Shown here: piece by piece, positions 11,465 through 26,600 of the stretch
Position numbering within the stretch: the first letter of the stretch is position 1
How the letters are laid out: the number at the start of each line of letters is the position of its first letter
Assembly (NCBI GenBank): GCA_963965975.1
Contig: OZ014411.1
Coordinates: 15,582,446-15,646,445 of the forward strand
Direction: 5' to 3'
DNA: 64,000 nt
DNA from: Xestospongia bergquistia
Lineage: Eukaryota; Porifera; Demospongiae; Haplosclerida; Petrosiidae
Translations under genes and position numbers: made by a program
The notes under the pieces: generated by a model
Told to the model about the DNA's origin: nothing
The model's database searches: none
The model's input: the letters and a program-made list of their open reading frames with translations, nothing else

Positions 11465-12405
11465 CTAAGTATAGTAGATGTAATTAATAGTAAGGTTAAT
11501 GTACATATAGGTAGCTGAGGAGAAGAGGGCATCCCTGATAGAGTCATGTCGATATATACGGTCTTTATTGCCACCACATTCAATCTGATGATCACCGTAA
11601 GGGTCACAGGATGATTTACAGAAGGGACATGGGTAATCAACAGAGAACATTTTGACACCGAGCCAGTACTGGAGGCACCGACGAAACTCTTTATCATGGA
11701 GATGGAGACCTAAGGCAAGGGAGGGAACAGATTTAGCCAATCTCCTGCATGGGGGATAGCAGAGGATAAGGCAAGAGCTTTCAGACAAGAGGAGGGAGCA
11801 TTTGAGAGGAGGGAGTCAAAGGAGGGTTGATCAATGGCTCTAGAAAGATGGCTTTGGTACAGAATGAAGTGAATGGCATTGGAAGAAGACCAATCCGGGT
11901 TCCTAGATGCGAAGGAAAACTAGGAAAAAGCTTCTGTAAGCTGAGAAGAGTGATTAGGGTGATACCCCAGGATCTCTACCATCAGAAGCTGGGAGAAGGA
12001 AACTGAGCCAATATAGGCGTCGGAGGAATGTAGAGAAGCCCTACGGAAACTGAGGTCCCCTAAAGAGGTGGGGAGAGAAGCTTTGGTCCAAGACCAGTCT
12101 GGTAGAGGGCCGCCCATCAGATCAGAGAGGGATTTGTATATAACAGAGTCAAAGGAGGTAGTGGCGTCTCTGATATTTTAGGGAGGACAAGTTCTGAGGG
12201 AGAAGAAGATTTTTGGGAAGGCGAGACAGCACTTAAAGAGTGTTGTTTCCATTTGTGAGTCCTGTAGGTCAGGTAAAAAAGAGAGAGTATGTTTTAGCTT
12301 TGTCACTCTCTTTTGGACAAAAGAATTACAGAAGGCCTATTGGAAAGCCCAGTAACACAAAGCCTTCACTGGTGGTAGGAATATCAGTTGGGAGTGGGTT
12401 GTAAA
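11465..12405 (-). mobile_element. Non-LTR retrotransposon remnant: C-terminal part of the reverse transcriptase
   Basis: Several minus-strand frames follow the usual order of the end of a LINE-type reverse-transcriptase protein. At about 12405-12350 comes GFVLLGFPIG. At 12330-12120 come KLKHTLSFLPDLQDSQ and the FSLRTCPP segment. At 12117-11925 come PLPDWSWTKASLPTSLGDLS and FRRASLHSSDAYI. At 11790-11465 there is a zinc-knuckle-like region (CPFCKSSCDPYGDHQIEC) followed by RHDSIRDALF. Stops and frameshifts between the pieces make it a dead, 5'-truncated copy. No poly(A) tail or target duplication was identified. Confidence 0.75.
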
Positions 12406-13570
12406 TTATTGTTATAATTGCTATACACTTTATTATAATTGTTATATCATATCATGTCATGGTTATGTTAGTTTTATGATTTTATTAAATAAAATAAAAT
12501 TGTTAAATTCTTTGCATTACAATACCAGCATATGCAAACACATGACTTGTTTTCCAGATACAGTTGTCCTAGCTGGCCCACCAACACAATTTGCTCAATA
12601 AAATTTTACATGGAAAAAGTACACTTATTATGCATATTGTTATGATCAGGAGCAGTTTAGTTGAATATCTATATATACAAAATAATAATATGCTGTCAGA
12701 TTATTGGTTCTTGATTGCTAGGACTGTTTATATAAATGTGTCAATTAGTGCATAACTTTCCACTAATTTCTGAAGATATATATATATATATATATATGTC
12801 ATGCAAGAAAACTATATCAAGTCCATAAGAACATACTATCAAATGAAGAAGGAAGAAATTATCCATAGTCAATTAATGTAACTTGTAAAGTAACACAATC
12901 TAAAAATTTATTGATTTAATTATGCTACCTTATATAATTTGTCTTAACTAAAATGATAATGACCATATAAATACTATATTATTTCAATAAAATTTTTATT
13001 CCACCAATGATGAATTGCATGCCAAGTGATCTATAATTATTTTGGACAAATTTATTTACTTATATGTCTACTCACTTTGCTTTATTATAATAACTATTGT
13101 TGTATGAAAAAATTAAAAGGAACAAATCAAATTAAACCAGATCCTTTAACTGTCCACTGGCTTCTTTCTCTGTTTGAATTTCTTGCATTTTATAGCTATT
13201 AGTCTTACTTAGACACTAATGCTAATTATAAATAATTGTAGCTCTAGTCATTGTTTCATTGTAAAGTTGGTATATTTCAAAACAACTATAGGATGATTTC
13301 TTTCAAGTATAATTTATATTTTTTTAATTAATTGTTATTATGTTAACCATCATAATTACATATTTCGTCACTGCATAATAAATTAATCAATTGATTGTTA
13401 GCATACAACAGATAAATTGGTCAAAAGATAAAAAATGGACATAAAAACAAACTAAGTTACACAAAGGAAACAATAGGAACATGGGAGTGGTCTTAGATTT
13501 AAAGAAACTATAATCATTATGACATCTATTCATTTATTAGCCACATTAGCTCTAATATGTATTAGTCATC
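12406..13570. other. Intergenic between the LINE remnant and the ankyrin gene
   Basis: AT-rich DNA with a short (TA)n run at 12776-12797. No gene is recognised. Part of it is the 3' flank of the minus-strand gene. Confidence 0.55.
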
Positions 13571-13784
13571 TCAGGATAAAGTGATCATGAGCAGCTGCAG
13601 AGTTGAAACATGATGATTAGGAGATGGAGATAAATTCCCACCAGAACTCAGTGAATACATGTCTTGATTCTCTAATAAAATAGATTTATTCATTCTACCA
13701 TTTCCATCCTCTTCTAATTCTATTTTTATTTCTATGACCAATCTATTAAGCCTATCATGTTCATCAATATTATAGTTTATATAT
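13571..13784 (-). other. Possible alternative last exon (acidic, Ser-rich tail)
   Basis: Behind a TATTACAG acceptor, a frame of 71 codons stays open to TGA (plus-strand TCA at 13571-13573). It is acidic first (IEIKIELEEDGNGRMNK) and then serine/proline-rich. It lies just downstream of the transmembrane exon of the ankyrin gene. It needs two bases from an upstream exon, and no donor of that phase was found in the transmembrane exon. It is therefore an unproven alternative end or a separate exon. Confidence 0.3.
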
Positions 13785-13925
13785 CTGTAATATATTTCCT
13801 ATATCATTAGATAGAATAGGATTCACTTTCACAATTGTTGATAAATGTAATTTCAAAGATTAGTTGTTGACTTAGAAAAAGGTCAAAAAGTAAACAAAAT
13901 CAAAGTGAAAAACTAAGTCAATAGT

Positions 13926-14602
13926 TTATTTTCTTGTTATGTATATAAAATAGGCTATAACAGCAACAAAAATGGCTACCAACAGCAACATAAACCAACT
14001 ACCATCCTCTCCTAGTGAGTAAAGAAAGAACATATAACAATGTACTTAAAAATTCAGAAATATAAATTAACTGAATGCCAACAAACAGACATAAATAATA
14101 GCACTAATTTATTTAAAATAAGGAAGTTTAATATAAGATATCAAATTTCTTATTTAACATCATAACTATATAATTATACCTTTTGTCTTAATTGGCTCTT
14201 GATAAATTGGAGGAGGAGAATTAAAAGTGGTAATCTCTTGACCTATGGAGTGACACAGGAACAATTGTTAAATGCAATTTTCAACTTTACCAGGTTGATA
14301 AGAGTAATCATTTTTGATCTCAGGTCTTAATAAGTAGTAAAATATCTTTTCTGCTACTGCTTTGTTTTGTACAGGTGGGTCCTCAACAACAGTGATTATC
14401 ATTCTCCAAGATTTTTCACAAGTTCTCTGATCTTTCCAAACCCGTAGAACTTCTAACAGTTTTGCAGTATCATTATGTGGCCAATTCTGTTTAATAGACT
14501 TTAGATGAACATCATTCACAGCAAGTTGTACACCAATAATTTCCCAATCACACCTAATGTCATTAAGTTGTGTCATCAGGTGTTGTATCTTAGGCTCTTT
14601 AC
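13926..14602 (-). other. Death domain, PPxY motif and C-terminal transmembrane exons
   Basis: Exon 14602-14291 encodes a death-domain fold. It reads DWEIIGVQLAVNDVHLKSI, then KLLEVLRVWKDQ and KSWRMIITVVED, with the W..IG..L, L..I, LL..L..W and SW..L spacing of the family. Exon 14242-14180 gives a linker containing PPIY, a WW-domain ligand of the PPxY type. Exon 14011-13926 encodes GEDGSW, one hydrophobic helix (FMLLLVAIFVAVIAYFIYI) and a three-residue basic end, TRK. With no signal peptide seen, this is the layout of a tail-anchored protein whose ankyrin, ZU5 and death domains face the cytosol. Mitochondrial outer membrane or ER would both fit. Confidence 0.8.
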
Positions 14603-17600
14603 CTATAATAATGAGAAAATAAGAAATATGACTTAATTAACTACTCATTGACAATTTGTCTATTAATTTGCAAATTTCATAACTCACATAACAATTCATC
14701 AGAAATTCCTAATCCATCATATGATGACGGGATATGGATAGAAGGATGACTATTGGTAGAAGGAGTATTGGTAAAGTGAGCTATATTAAAAAAAGAGCAT
14801 AATTATTATATTTTTATATAATGCTTCAGTAATTATATAAGCTCAGGTAATATGTTATATGACATTATATTAAAACACGAATATGTTCTGTCTTTAATAT
14901 CACTCACTTGTTGTCTCTTGCTCTTGTTGCAAATTATAACTAAAAATTACCAAAGTCATCTGCAGCCTTATTCCTCTAAAAGTAAGCCGTAAGTCAGTGA
15001 GTTCCTTGTTATCTTTGAGAGAGACTTTAAAGGTTAAGGATGGTAGGGCAGAGCCTGGTTGACATCGATCAATGAACTTTCTAGAAAGCTTAAACAATAC
15101 AAAATTTAAAACTTCACAACAACTAGGACTTTACTTGGAATGGTAACAACATTGGCTGAATGTCGTAATTCTCATTAGCAATTGTAACTTCAGTAATGTT
15201 AGGATCAGAGAAAGCAAATGTGTCTATCCTTTTCCAATTTTCAAATTGTTTCTCTGTTTTCACTCTCTAATATAGATAACAAACATTTTATACAGTGGTT
15301 ATATAGTGTTATAGTTTTTAATTCATTATAGCTGCATACCTCAATAAAAGGTCCAAGATTTTTAGTAACAACTGCTTGTATTTCCCAACAAAACTTCGCC
15401 TTCTCTTTGAAAAACACTGTCATTGCATAACTATGAGATGGTTGTTGAAATAAAACACTCCTAATTTTATTGATGATGCCAATGACACAAAAATCAGAGA
15501 TACCTACAACACCAGAATTGTCATAAGGTGTGAACACTTGGTCATATTCAGTTGGTAACAGCTCAAACTTGTAAGGTGGTTGTCCTTTAGCTCTGATAAA
15601 TGCTAGATGTTGACTTTCCTCTTGTGACCTGAGCTGAACATTATGTTGGAGATGAAGCTTAATAGGTTTAGAGAATTTTCCAGTTGTTTTAATCTTGTAG
15701 AAACAGCTAACAAGCTCAACATCAGGAGGGAGGATGATATCGGACTCTTTTAATGCGACTACATTGACTTCAGTTTTGATATCCTGCCCTTCTTCCACTG
15801 ACGATGGTGGAATGATTAGCTTGATTCCATACTCTGGTTTCTCAAAAACTTGCTCTTTATTGAGGTATTCAATATTCCATTTAGACACATCTTCCAAAAC
15901 TAAATAATAACAAATCAAACAAGTAGAAGTACTACATAGTTGTTGTCTAATACCTTACCTCGTTTTGGATTGTACTCCTTGAAAACTCTGGAAACTTCAT
16001 CCTTCCTTTCGTCACAACATTCATCTAATGGAGTGTTACCCTCATTATTTTTAATAGTCGTATCTGCATCTTGAGATAGCAATGATTGTATAACATTTAT
16101 ATGACCTCCTTTGGAGGCAATATGCAATGCAGTATTACCATCCTATTTAAAATTAGACTAATCAATAAAATAATTTATGGATTGATTGACCTTGTTAGAA
16201 ATATTAGGATCTGCATGATAATGTAAGAGTAACTGGACTATCTCAGAGTGACCTTCTCTAGAGCTACAATGCAGAGCTGTCATCTGATTCTAGAGAAATT
16301 AATTGTCATATTAACTAGTGCATCATTAACATCAATGGTATCACTACCTCATGCAAGAAAGTATGGTACAGAATTAATAATATGTGGTACACATGCAACA
16401 ATATCTATATGCAATATATATTAGCCTTATCACAAATATTAGGATGTCCATTATGTTGTAAGAATAACTAGACTATCTCAGTATGACCATTATTTTGAGG
16501 TTCTATATAGAGCTATTATCTGATCATAGAAAAAATAGTTGTTGTTATAAGTCAGTTGTAGGAGATATGGTTGAATCTTACAAAAGGGGTAGGCAAATGG
16601 TCTGGCAATATAGTGCGGATTTCTGCCTAACATATATTAGGAGAAAATAACTTATTTGTAAATACTTTTATCTTCTACCAGTAATCAGTGTAGAAACCAT
16701 TAAGCCAATTATTGTATAGAGTTTGTTACTGTTGGAAGATAAGGCATTAAATCTAACCTACTATTCAATGTCAGAACTGAACTATCATGTCAATTGAACT
16801 AGCTGATCTTCTCATTAATTGTTGATTCTACATTAATCCACTCAATAAGCTATATTAATTTTAAGTACTTATGCACATATCTTTGTATTCATGCACTAGT
16901 AGGAACTAAAATTATAGTATTAATATGTTCTTTCAGTCAGCCAAAACAATCTGTCCGTTTCTGCATTTTACCTAAACATGAGGTTGCCTTATGCATTGAA
17001 ACATAAAATGCTATCTCTCATCAGTGAGACAGCTACTGGTAACAGCTAAGAACTCTCAAGCTGTTTTGATTTACCCATCATACTAGGATGTATTAAAATA
17101 CAAAAACAAATAAAGCAGGACTGGCCACCCAGGAGAAAACTCCTATTGACGACAACATTGAAGTGTTTCCTCAGCTTTAGGCAGGCAGCATGTATCACTC
17201 AATAGTTATACATGTCACAGCTTCCAAAGAGGGTCAGTCACTACCTGCTTAAATGATACAATTCTTCGAAGTAATATTTAGTGTAACTTTTATCATCTAT
17301 CCTTTTAATTGACTTACGCTTTGAGACATGCTCTGTCACTTGGACTAGACTTTGTTATGATAATGTTTCCAAGCTTAAAGTGCAGCAAAAAAGCTCTCTG
17401 AAGTACTAAGTCATCAAAGTCCTTTGAATTGCCAATTTTTAATATTGAAAAGAAATCAGTTCTAAAATTAACCAGCAAGTCTAACTTTGCCTTTAAAGCC
17501 ATGACAATAGTAGTGAAAAAAAGACTATTATATTGTCTACTTTAAAACAGTTTGTTGTGCATTTTATGATGTTTTACTATTTCTTAGAAATGTCAAGACT

Positions 17601-20600
17601 ACACAAACATAATTAAAACATAATTAATGCCTTTCACATAAAGCTTTATTTTTTACCACAATAGATATATATAAATGTGCGTGTGTATATATGTATATAC
17701 CACATAGTCCTAAATAACTGCCTAAGATATATGTAGTGCACGTTTGATTGAGGGTGATACATTTTAATGGTTGCAATAGTGAAATATCCAAATATAGTAG
17801 TAATACAGTGTTTAAAAGTGAGTATATTTGGTAGAGATTCTACTGTATGGTCACATATATAATAAGATGCAAGAAAGCTTATTAGAAAAAGAAATATAGT
17901 ACATCAGTAAGAGAGAAAGAAGCGGTCAATCATAATTAACTTTAATAGCTGACAATCTGCCACTGTCTGCATAGAAAAATTTTTTTATCTCTAGCAAAAA
18001 GCTACAATCATACTTCCAGTCACAACCACACCTAATTAATATATCACATGGAAGTCGATAGGAAGCATAAGTAAATAGTCCCTATAACAACCACTGTACA
18101 CAAACTTTTTTTCAGAAAATATTGATAGAAGTTGACATTTCACATCAGACTTTCACTCTAAATATTTTGTGGGTGCACTTGAATTGACTATTGAAAAAGT
18201 CCGTGAAATTTGTGATAATATATATCCATTCATCCATAAATATAATTATATATATATATATATATTAATGAAAAAGTGATCTCTATCCATCATTTGGAGT
18301 AGTACAATAGGAATAAGTAGGAATATTAGTTAATACACCTGTTGAAAAAAACTCCAATCTTTTTTAATGTTTTTTTAAAAAATGTATCCTCATCCCATTT
18401 TGGTATGCACTTGTTTGTGATATTCTTAAGGAAAATAATTTAATTTATATTATGATAGTATTGTTGGATGGAGTTAAATTTTATCTTCAATTTTATAGAC
18501 TTTGTCATAAACATAATTATTATATATACTAAAACTTACTTTATTAAAAAGATCTAGATTAGCTCCCTTCTGGGTTAAAATTGAAACTATATCTTTGTGT
18601 CCCTTCTTTGCTGCTAAAAAGACTGGAGTAGATCCCACCTAAATATATTATAAAAACTCCATCTATATCCACTAATAAATGTATCACAAGATTTGTACAT
18701 TATTTACATTACAAACCTAGACAACGTGTTACATCTAGTCAAGAAAGTATCAAACTTACTCAATAGTTATACATGTCACAGCTTCTAAAGTGGAGCAGCA
18801 ACTATCTGCTTATATGCTACAATTCTTTTAAGTAGTTTTTACTGTAACTTTTATCATCTGTCTTCTTAATTGACTCAAACTGTGAGACATGCTGAATCAC
18901 TAGGACTAAACCTTGTTACCTGATAGATTTAACATTTCCAAGCTTAAAGTACAGCAAAAAGGCTATCTAAAGTCCTAAGTCATAAAAGTCCTAAGAATTG
19001 TCAATAATTAATATTGAAAAGGAATTGGTTCTAAAATTAACCAACTAGTTTAACTTTGCTATCCAGGCCATGTCCAATAGTAGTGAAAAAAGGATTATAA
19101 TATTGCCTACTTTAAAACTTTTGCTATTGATGTTGTGTATTTTTATCATGTTTTATAATTTCTTAGAAATGTCATGATTACACAAACCACAGTGCTAATA
19201 CATATCATTATTAAATCATAATCAATGTCTTTCAAATATAGCTTGATTGTTTTATGATGATATACACACACACACACACACACACACATTTATATAAGCA
19301 TACAGAAATCAGTTCTAAAATTAACTGTCAAGTCTAACTTTGCCTTTAAAACCATGTCAATAGTAGTGTTAAAAAAAGACTATGATATTATCTACTTTAA
19401 AACAGTTTGTTGTGCATTTTATGATGTTTTACTATTTCTTAGAAATGTCAAGATTACACAAATATAATTAAATCATAATTAATACCTTCTTTATTTTTTA
19501 CCACAATAGATATATATAAGTGTGTGTGTGTGTGTGTACGACATAGTCCTAAATAACTGCCTAAGATATATGTAGTGCACATTTGATTGAGGGTGATACA
19601 TTTTAATGTTTGCAATAGTGAAATATCCAAATATAGTAGTAATACAGTGTTTAAAAGTGAGTATATATGGTGGAGAGTCTACTGTATGGTCACTATGTCA
19701 TAATAATAAGATGCAAAAAAAAATTAGAAAAAGAAATATAGTACATCAGTAAGAGAGAAAAAAGCAGTCAATCATAATTAGCTTTAATAGCTGACAATCT
19801 GCCACTGTCTGCATTGAAAGAAAAAAAATTATCTCTAGCAAAAAGCTACAATCATACTTCCAGTTATAACCACACCTAATTAATATATCACATGGATGTC
19901 GATAAGAAACATAATTAAGTAGTCCCTATAACAACCACTGTACACAAACTTTTTTTCAGAAAGTATTGATAGAAGTTGACATTTCACATCGGACTTTCAC
20001 TCTAAATATTTTGTGGGTGCATTTGAATTGACTATTGAAAAAGTTTATGAAAGTTGTGATAATATATATCCATCCATTCATATATCAGGCCTGGGGTCAA
20101 TTACATTGCAATGTAATCTATTACTATTACTATTACTTCAAAATTTTTCTATTACTATTACTATTACTGGCTGAATTCATAGTAATATATTACTATTACT
20201 ATTACTTCACAACATGGTTAAGATTTTGTAATTTCAATATGAAATTACATATTACTTTCCCTTCTATTACTATTACTATATATTACACAACTATTTTCAA
20301 ACATATATTACTATTACTATTACTATTACATGAAAAAATGTAATTGTTACTATTACTATTACTATTACATATTACTATTACCCTAGGCCTGTCATATATG
20401 TATGTATATATATATATATATATATTAATGAAAAAAGTGATCTCTATCCATCATTTGGAGTACAATAGGAACAACTAGAAATGTTGATTAAAATATCTGG
20501 TGCAAAAGCTACAATTTTTTCTAATGTTTTTTTTTTAAATTGTATTCTTTTCTCATCCGGATATGCACTTGTTTGTGATATTCTTAAAGAAAATAATTCA

Positions 20601-23600
20601 ATCTATATTATAATAGTATTGCTAGATAGAGTTAAATTTTATCTTTATAGACTTTGTCATGAAACATAATTATTATGTACATGAACACTTACTTCGTTGA
20701 CAAGACCTAGATTGGCTTTTTCCTGGGTTAAAATTGAAAACAAGTCTTGGTATCTCTTCTTTGCTGCTAATGTGACTGGAGTAGCCTCCTAAACATATTA
20801 TAAAAACACTCTATATATGCACTAATAGAATGTATCATAACATTTGTACAATATCTACTGTAACAATAATATCATCAAGACAAAGAAAACTTTAATAATT
20901 CTATATAGTGTATAGTCTATAATAGACACACCATATAGAATTGTTGACAATACATTATGAATGTAAATTTGACACTTGACACTAGCAAAAGCTATTTATT
21001 ATTTTGTTGCATAGAGGATAGATCTAGTTTCACTGACAAATACAATCATCTTTTTTCTCGCATCTTTTTTTATCGAAAACACTTAAACACCTTTTTCACT
21101 GAAAGTATATTCAATGATTACTTTCTTATTTTTAGTTAAATCTTATGCAAAGATGTTGAGCTCTACATTTTGTTATGCTTTACTTTTTTTACATAAATCT
21201 GAAGAGGTGTACCTAGTGTTTGGTCTAGTCTTATGTTTAGTTAATATGTGTTCACAGATGTAGATTAAGCATTAGAGTAAAACCTACTCATTCTCATGAT
21301 CTGAATTACCTTAGTGATAACATTGATATCAGCTCCATGGTTGACAAGTACCTCAACAATGTCTGTATGTCCTTCATAACTTGCATAATGAAGGGCTGCC
21401 CAGCCTTCCTATTATAGAAACAAGCAAACAATCAACTAACACATTACAATAATGCTACAAACATATATAGACTCCAAAAATATCTAAATAGTTAAATCTT
21501 TACAATTTATCAAGATATATCAATTTATTACAAGTCAATCATTATTTTTTAAGAAGTCTTTTTAAAGGTATTGCCATTAATTTAATGAAGATCAAGATGA
21601 TTTAAGTACATATAGTGCAATATAAGGGCTTGGAATATGAAAATGAGACACAAAGATATAATCATTACGATATAGTTAAGCAAAAACTTGCTGATAAGAA
21701 ATATACAATATAACTCTTAATAGCACTTTACTTATCAATTATTGTCATGACTCTGTCAGTACATTCTGCACATCTTTACTATAATAACCAACATTACTTG
21801 ACTGATTATTATATCTCACTAGCTATAGCTTATTAATAGTCTACATATGGAAACAAACAAGGCCACTTTAATAATGACTTGCTAACAATACCACTAAGCA
21901 TACCAAGTAGAACTGACCGATATATTGGTACTGTAATCATACTGAACATTAAAATGCTCAATTATGTGTAAATTTATAAATCCACAATACCACTTGATAA
22001 GCCATTTAGTACAACACTATATTACAAATCAATATTACTTCTTTTCAAAGAAAATATTAAGCTAAGCAAGTATTGTTTTGTATGACCTTGATTTGTTATA
22101 TTATGTGAGTGTTTAAATTAATTGTTAATAAATTGATGATATTGTGATTTTTATCATTGTTTGGTGTCCAATAGAATAAATAGGAAAATTGATTAAAGCA
22201 TATTTAATAAAATTTACAATTTTTTATAGTATTCTAAAAATGTTTTGTATCCCATTCCATTCCTGGTATTCATTTAATTTGAATTTTATCACAACAGTAA
22301 TGTAATTGATGACAGTATTATAAGAAAAATTATTTGCACATTATCTTCAGATATAGAGGGTTAGTAATGCAAGATATGCAATGAACACTTACTGCATTAA
22401 CAATGTCTAGATTAGCACCTTTCTTGGTTAACATCAAAACAATATTTTTGTATCCCTTCTTTGTTGCTATTATAACTGCTGTAGATCCCTCCTAAAGATA
22501 TAAAAATCTCATAATTGCTAGCCAATGAACTACAAAATAACTTACACACTATCTATAGTAACATTTTTTATTACTTATTACGTGAGTACACTAGTAACAT
22601 TACAAACGTAAACAACATTAAGAAGTTAAACAAACCACACTCAACAACTCTTACAATAGTGTCATCAATATAAATAACACTCTTGTGTACATAAATATAC
22701 ACAGTCATTACTTCAGAACAGGCACATTTTTGCACAACTATCAGAGTATCATCTAATGAAGACACCATACAAATTAGAGGTGATAACTTAATCATAAACA
22801 TGAAAACAAAAAAAATATTGCTTTGAAAAATGACAACATTGTATTTAAGAAATTAGACATTATTATATTAACACCAATTATACTGTAAGACATTAAGAAG
22901 ACAAGAACTTACAGCAACACAAATGTGTATGGAAAAACAATTGAGTTAACAAAATGACTACAATGAATTAAATGAATTTAGAAATAAAATTACATTATAT
23001 CACACCTACTATCAATTGTTAAAGGACACATTCAGATGACAAGTTATTAAAATACATACAATCACAACAATGCATTGAATAAAATTAAAATTATATTACA
23101 TTATGTCAAACCTACCGGCTATTGTAATGTTAAAGAACACATCCAGATGACAAGTTATTGTACCATAAACAATAATGAAAGCAAAAAAGATTAAAATACA
23201 TACAATCACAACAATGCATTGAATAAAATTAAAATTATATTACATTATGTCATACCTACCGGCTATTGTAATGTTAAAGAAACATCCAGATGACAAGTTA
23301 TTGTACCATAAACAATAATGAAAGCAAAAAAGATTAAAATACATACAATCACAACAATGCATTGAATAAAATTAAAATTATATTACATTATGTCAAACCT
23401 ACCAGCTATTGTAATGTTAAAGAAACATCCAGACGACAAGTTATTGTACCATAAACAATAATGAAAACAAAAAAGATTAAAATAGATACAATCACAACAA
23501 TGCATTGAATAAAATTAAAATTATATTACATTATGTCACACTTACCTCATACTTGTATTAGATTATAGAGTTAAGGAAAGATCCAGATGACAAGTTATTG

Positions 23601-26600
23601 TACCATAAAAAATAATGAAAGCAAAAAAGATTAAAATACATACAATCACAACAATGCATTGAATAAAATTAAAATTATATTACATTATGTCATACCTACC
23701 GGCTATTGTAATGTTAAAGAAACATCCAGATGACAAGTTATTGTACCATAAACAATAATGAAAGCAAAAAAGATTAAAATACATACAATCACAACAATGC
23801 ATTGAATAAAATTAAAATTATATTACATTATGTCACACTTACCACATACTTGTATTAGATTATAGAGTTAAGGAAACATCCAGATGACAAGTTATTGTAC
23901 CATAAACAATAATGAAAGCAAAAAAGATTAAAATACATACAATCACAACAATGCACGAAATAAAATTAAAATTATATTACATTATGTCAAACCTACCTGC
24001 TATTTTAATGTTAAAGGAAATATCAAGATGACATGTTTTGTACCATAAACAATAATGAAAGCAAAAAAGATTAAAATAGATACACTTACTTCATACTTGT
24101 ATTAGTTAAGGACACATCCAGATCACAAGTTATTGTACCATAAACAATAATGAAAGCCAAAGACATTAAAATAGATACACTTACTTTATACTTGTATTAG
24201 ATTATAGAGTTAAGGAAACATCCAGATGACAAGTTATTGTACCATAAACAATAATGAAAGCAAAAAAAGATAAAATAAATACAATCACAACAATGCATTG
24301 AATAAAATTAAAATTACATTACATTATGTCAAACCTACCGGCTGTTGTAATGTTAAAGAAAACATTCAGATGACAAGTTATTGTACCACAAACAATAATG
24401 AAAGCAAAAAGGATTAAAATAAGAGTTAAAGTAAAACATGCTCATTCTCATGATCTGAATTACCGTAGTAACAACATTGAAATCAGCTCCATGGTTGACA
24501 AGTACTTCAACAATATCTATATCTCCTTGATAACTTGCGAAGTGAAGGGCTGCCCGTCCATCCTGTTATAGAAAAAACAAATTAATTATTAATTAGACTA
24601 CTAACACAACAACAACCAAAGTACAAACATACACTGACTACATAAAAGTATCTTGTGTTATATTCTCCTATTTGTCATTATATATATCATAGTCATCATC
24701 AAGTAAGCCGATTGTATATTTATTATTAATAAATTTTCTTTTTTAAAAGAAGTCTTTGTACAGGTATTCTCATTAATTTAGTGAAGATCAAGATGCTTTA
24801 AATTAAATATAGTGTAATGTAAGGGACTTATAAATAAGACGCATACATAAAATTATTAGAATTTAAGTCTACAATATTAAGCAAACAGTCCAGCAAAAGC
24901 AATGTTTCATATCATGACCTTGATTGTTATATTGTATGAGAACTTAAATTAATTATTAATAAATTCATAAAAACATTTATATTATGCCATCCAATAAGAA
25001 TAAATAGGAAAATTGATTACACCATATGTTATAAAATTTGTAAATTTTGGTAATATTATAAAAATGTTTGTACACTGATCCAATTCCAGTATTCATTTAT
25101 TTTCACATTATTAAAAAATAATTCAAGTTTTATCATAAGAGTATTGTAACAAATGACTATCTTTTAAGGAATATTGACATTTTATCCTCAGTTAAAAGGC
25201 TTTGTAATACAAGATATGTTATGAACACTTACTGCATTGACAAGATCTAGATTAGCTCCATTCTTTGATAAAATTAAAACAGCTTTTTTCCATCTATTCT
25301 TTGCTGCTAACATAACTGGTGTAGATCCCTCCTAAATATATATTAACAACCTCATAAAAAATATGTTAGGCAATACACTACAGCATAACAGCGCACACCA
25401 TCTCTAGTAACATTAGTTTATATTTATTACATGTGTATACAAGTAACATTACTAACATAAATAACATTGCAAAATATTAGTCACATCAACCACTTTTATG
25501 TTAAAAAAAGCCACAAAGCCACTCTCAACAACTTTTACAATAGTGTCATCAATACAAACAACTATCAAATATATTCATAGTCATTATTTCACAATAGACA
25601 TGTTTTGTCAGCATAACATTATATAAATAAAAATTTGACATTTCATTGTAGTCTGTGATCATAAAAAATTACTTATTTCTTAGTAGTATAGAAAAAGAAT
25701 TAGCATTCCTTACAAACTTGTAAGGGACACAATCACATGACAAGTAATAAAGCACCAAACATTTGGAAACAAAGAAAAGATTAAGCAGACACCAATGCGT
25801 TAAATAAGTTTCAACAAAAGAATAATAAAATACTCAATTGACAGCACTGTATTGCATACAGTTAGAAATTATATAAAATTGTTGCTATATATATTTGGTA
25901 TGCTTTACTATGTTTACAAAAATTTGAAAACAGTATGAATGTTCAGGTGTAGTGTTGCTTCCTTGTTAATGTAACAAAATTGTAGTAAATATATGTTAAT
26001 CTAGTATTATTATATTTATGCAATATCTAGTTGATATTTGTTTACACATGCAACTTAAATATTAGAGTAAAACATACTCATTCTCATGATCTGAATTACC
26101 TTGGAAACAATATTCATATCAGCTCCATGGTTGACAAGTACTTCAATGATGTCTATATGTCCTTGATCACTTGCATAATGAAGGGCTGTCCAGCCTTTCT
26201 ATAAAAGAAATGAACAAACAATAACCTTTTAATTAGACCACTAAAACACTACAATAACATTCAAACATTATGGAGGGACATTCCTTCTCTAAATTTAATT
26301 AATTGCATTCTCTGTCTATTAGTTTTTGCTAGTAGGAAAATGTTTGCTGTCATGTTCTACCAGGATGGTAGCTCCAATGTGAATACATCATTCAACTGTT
26401 TTCAGTACATAATATTCTTTGATCTGGCAAACTTGAGTATAGGTTATTTGTGAGGATTTTTTGAGAGTAATATTCTTTCTGATTTTGTTAGTTCCCACTT
26501 CCTTGTCAGGTTGGTGTGAGATACTAATGTCTTAGCTGCATAGAAAGGAATGTACTATAATTGAATTCAGTTAAGGTAAGCTATAACTGAATTTGTCCTA

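Noticed and set aside
11365-11697. 110-codon minus-strand frame
   Set aside because: It is an alternate frame overlapping the zinc-knuckle part of the LINE remnant, and only the other frame matches the family.
17314-17502. 62-codon minus-strand frame ending at ALKAKLDLL
   Set aside because: It lies in an intron duplication, and the two related copies (about 19.0 and 19.3 kb) do not keep the frame.
20035-20343. 102-codon plus-strand frame
   Set aside because: It is translation of the ATTACT tract inside the MITE.
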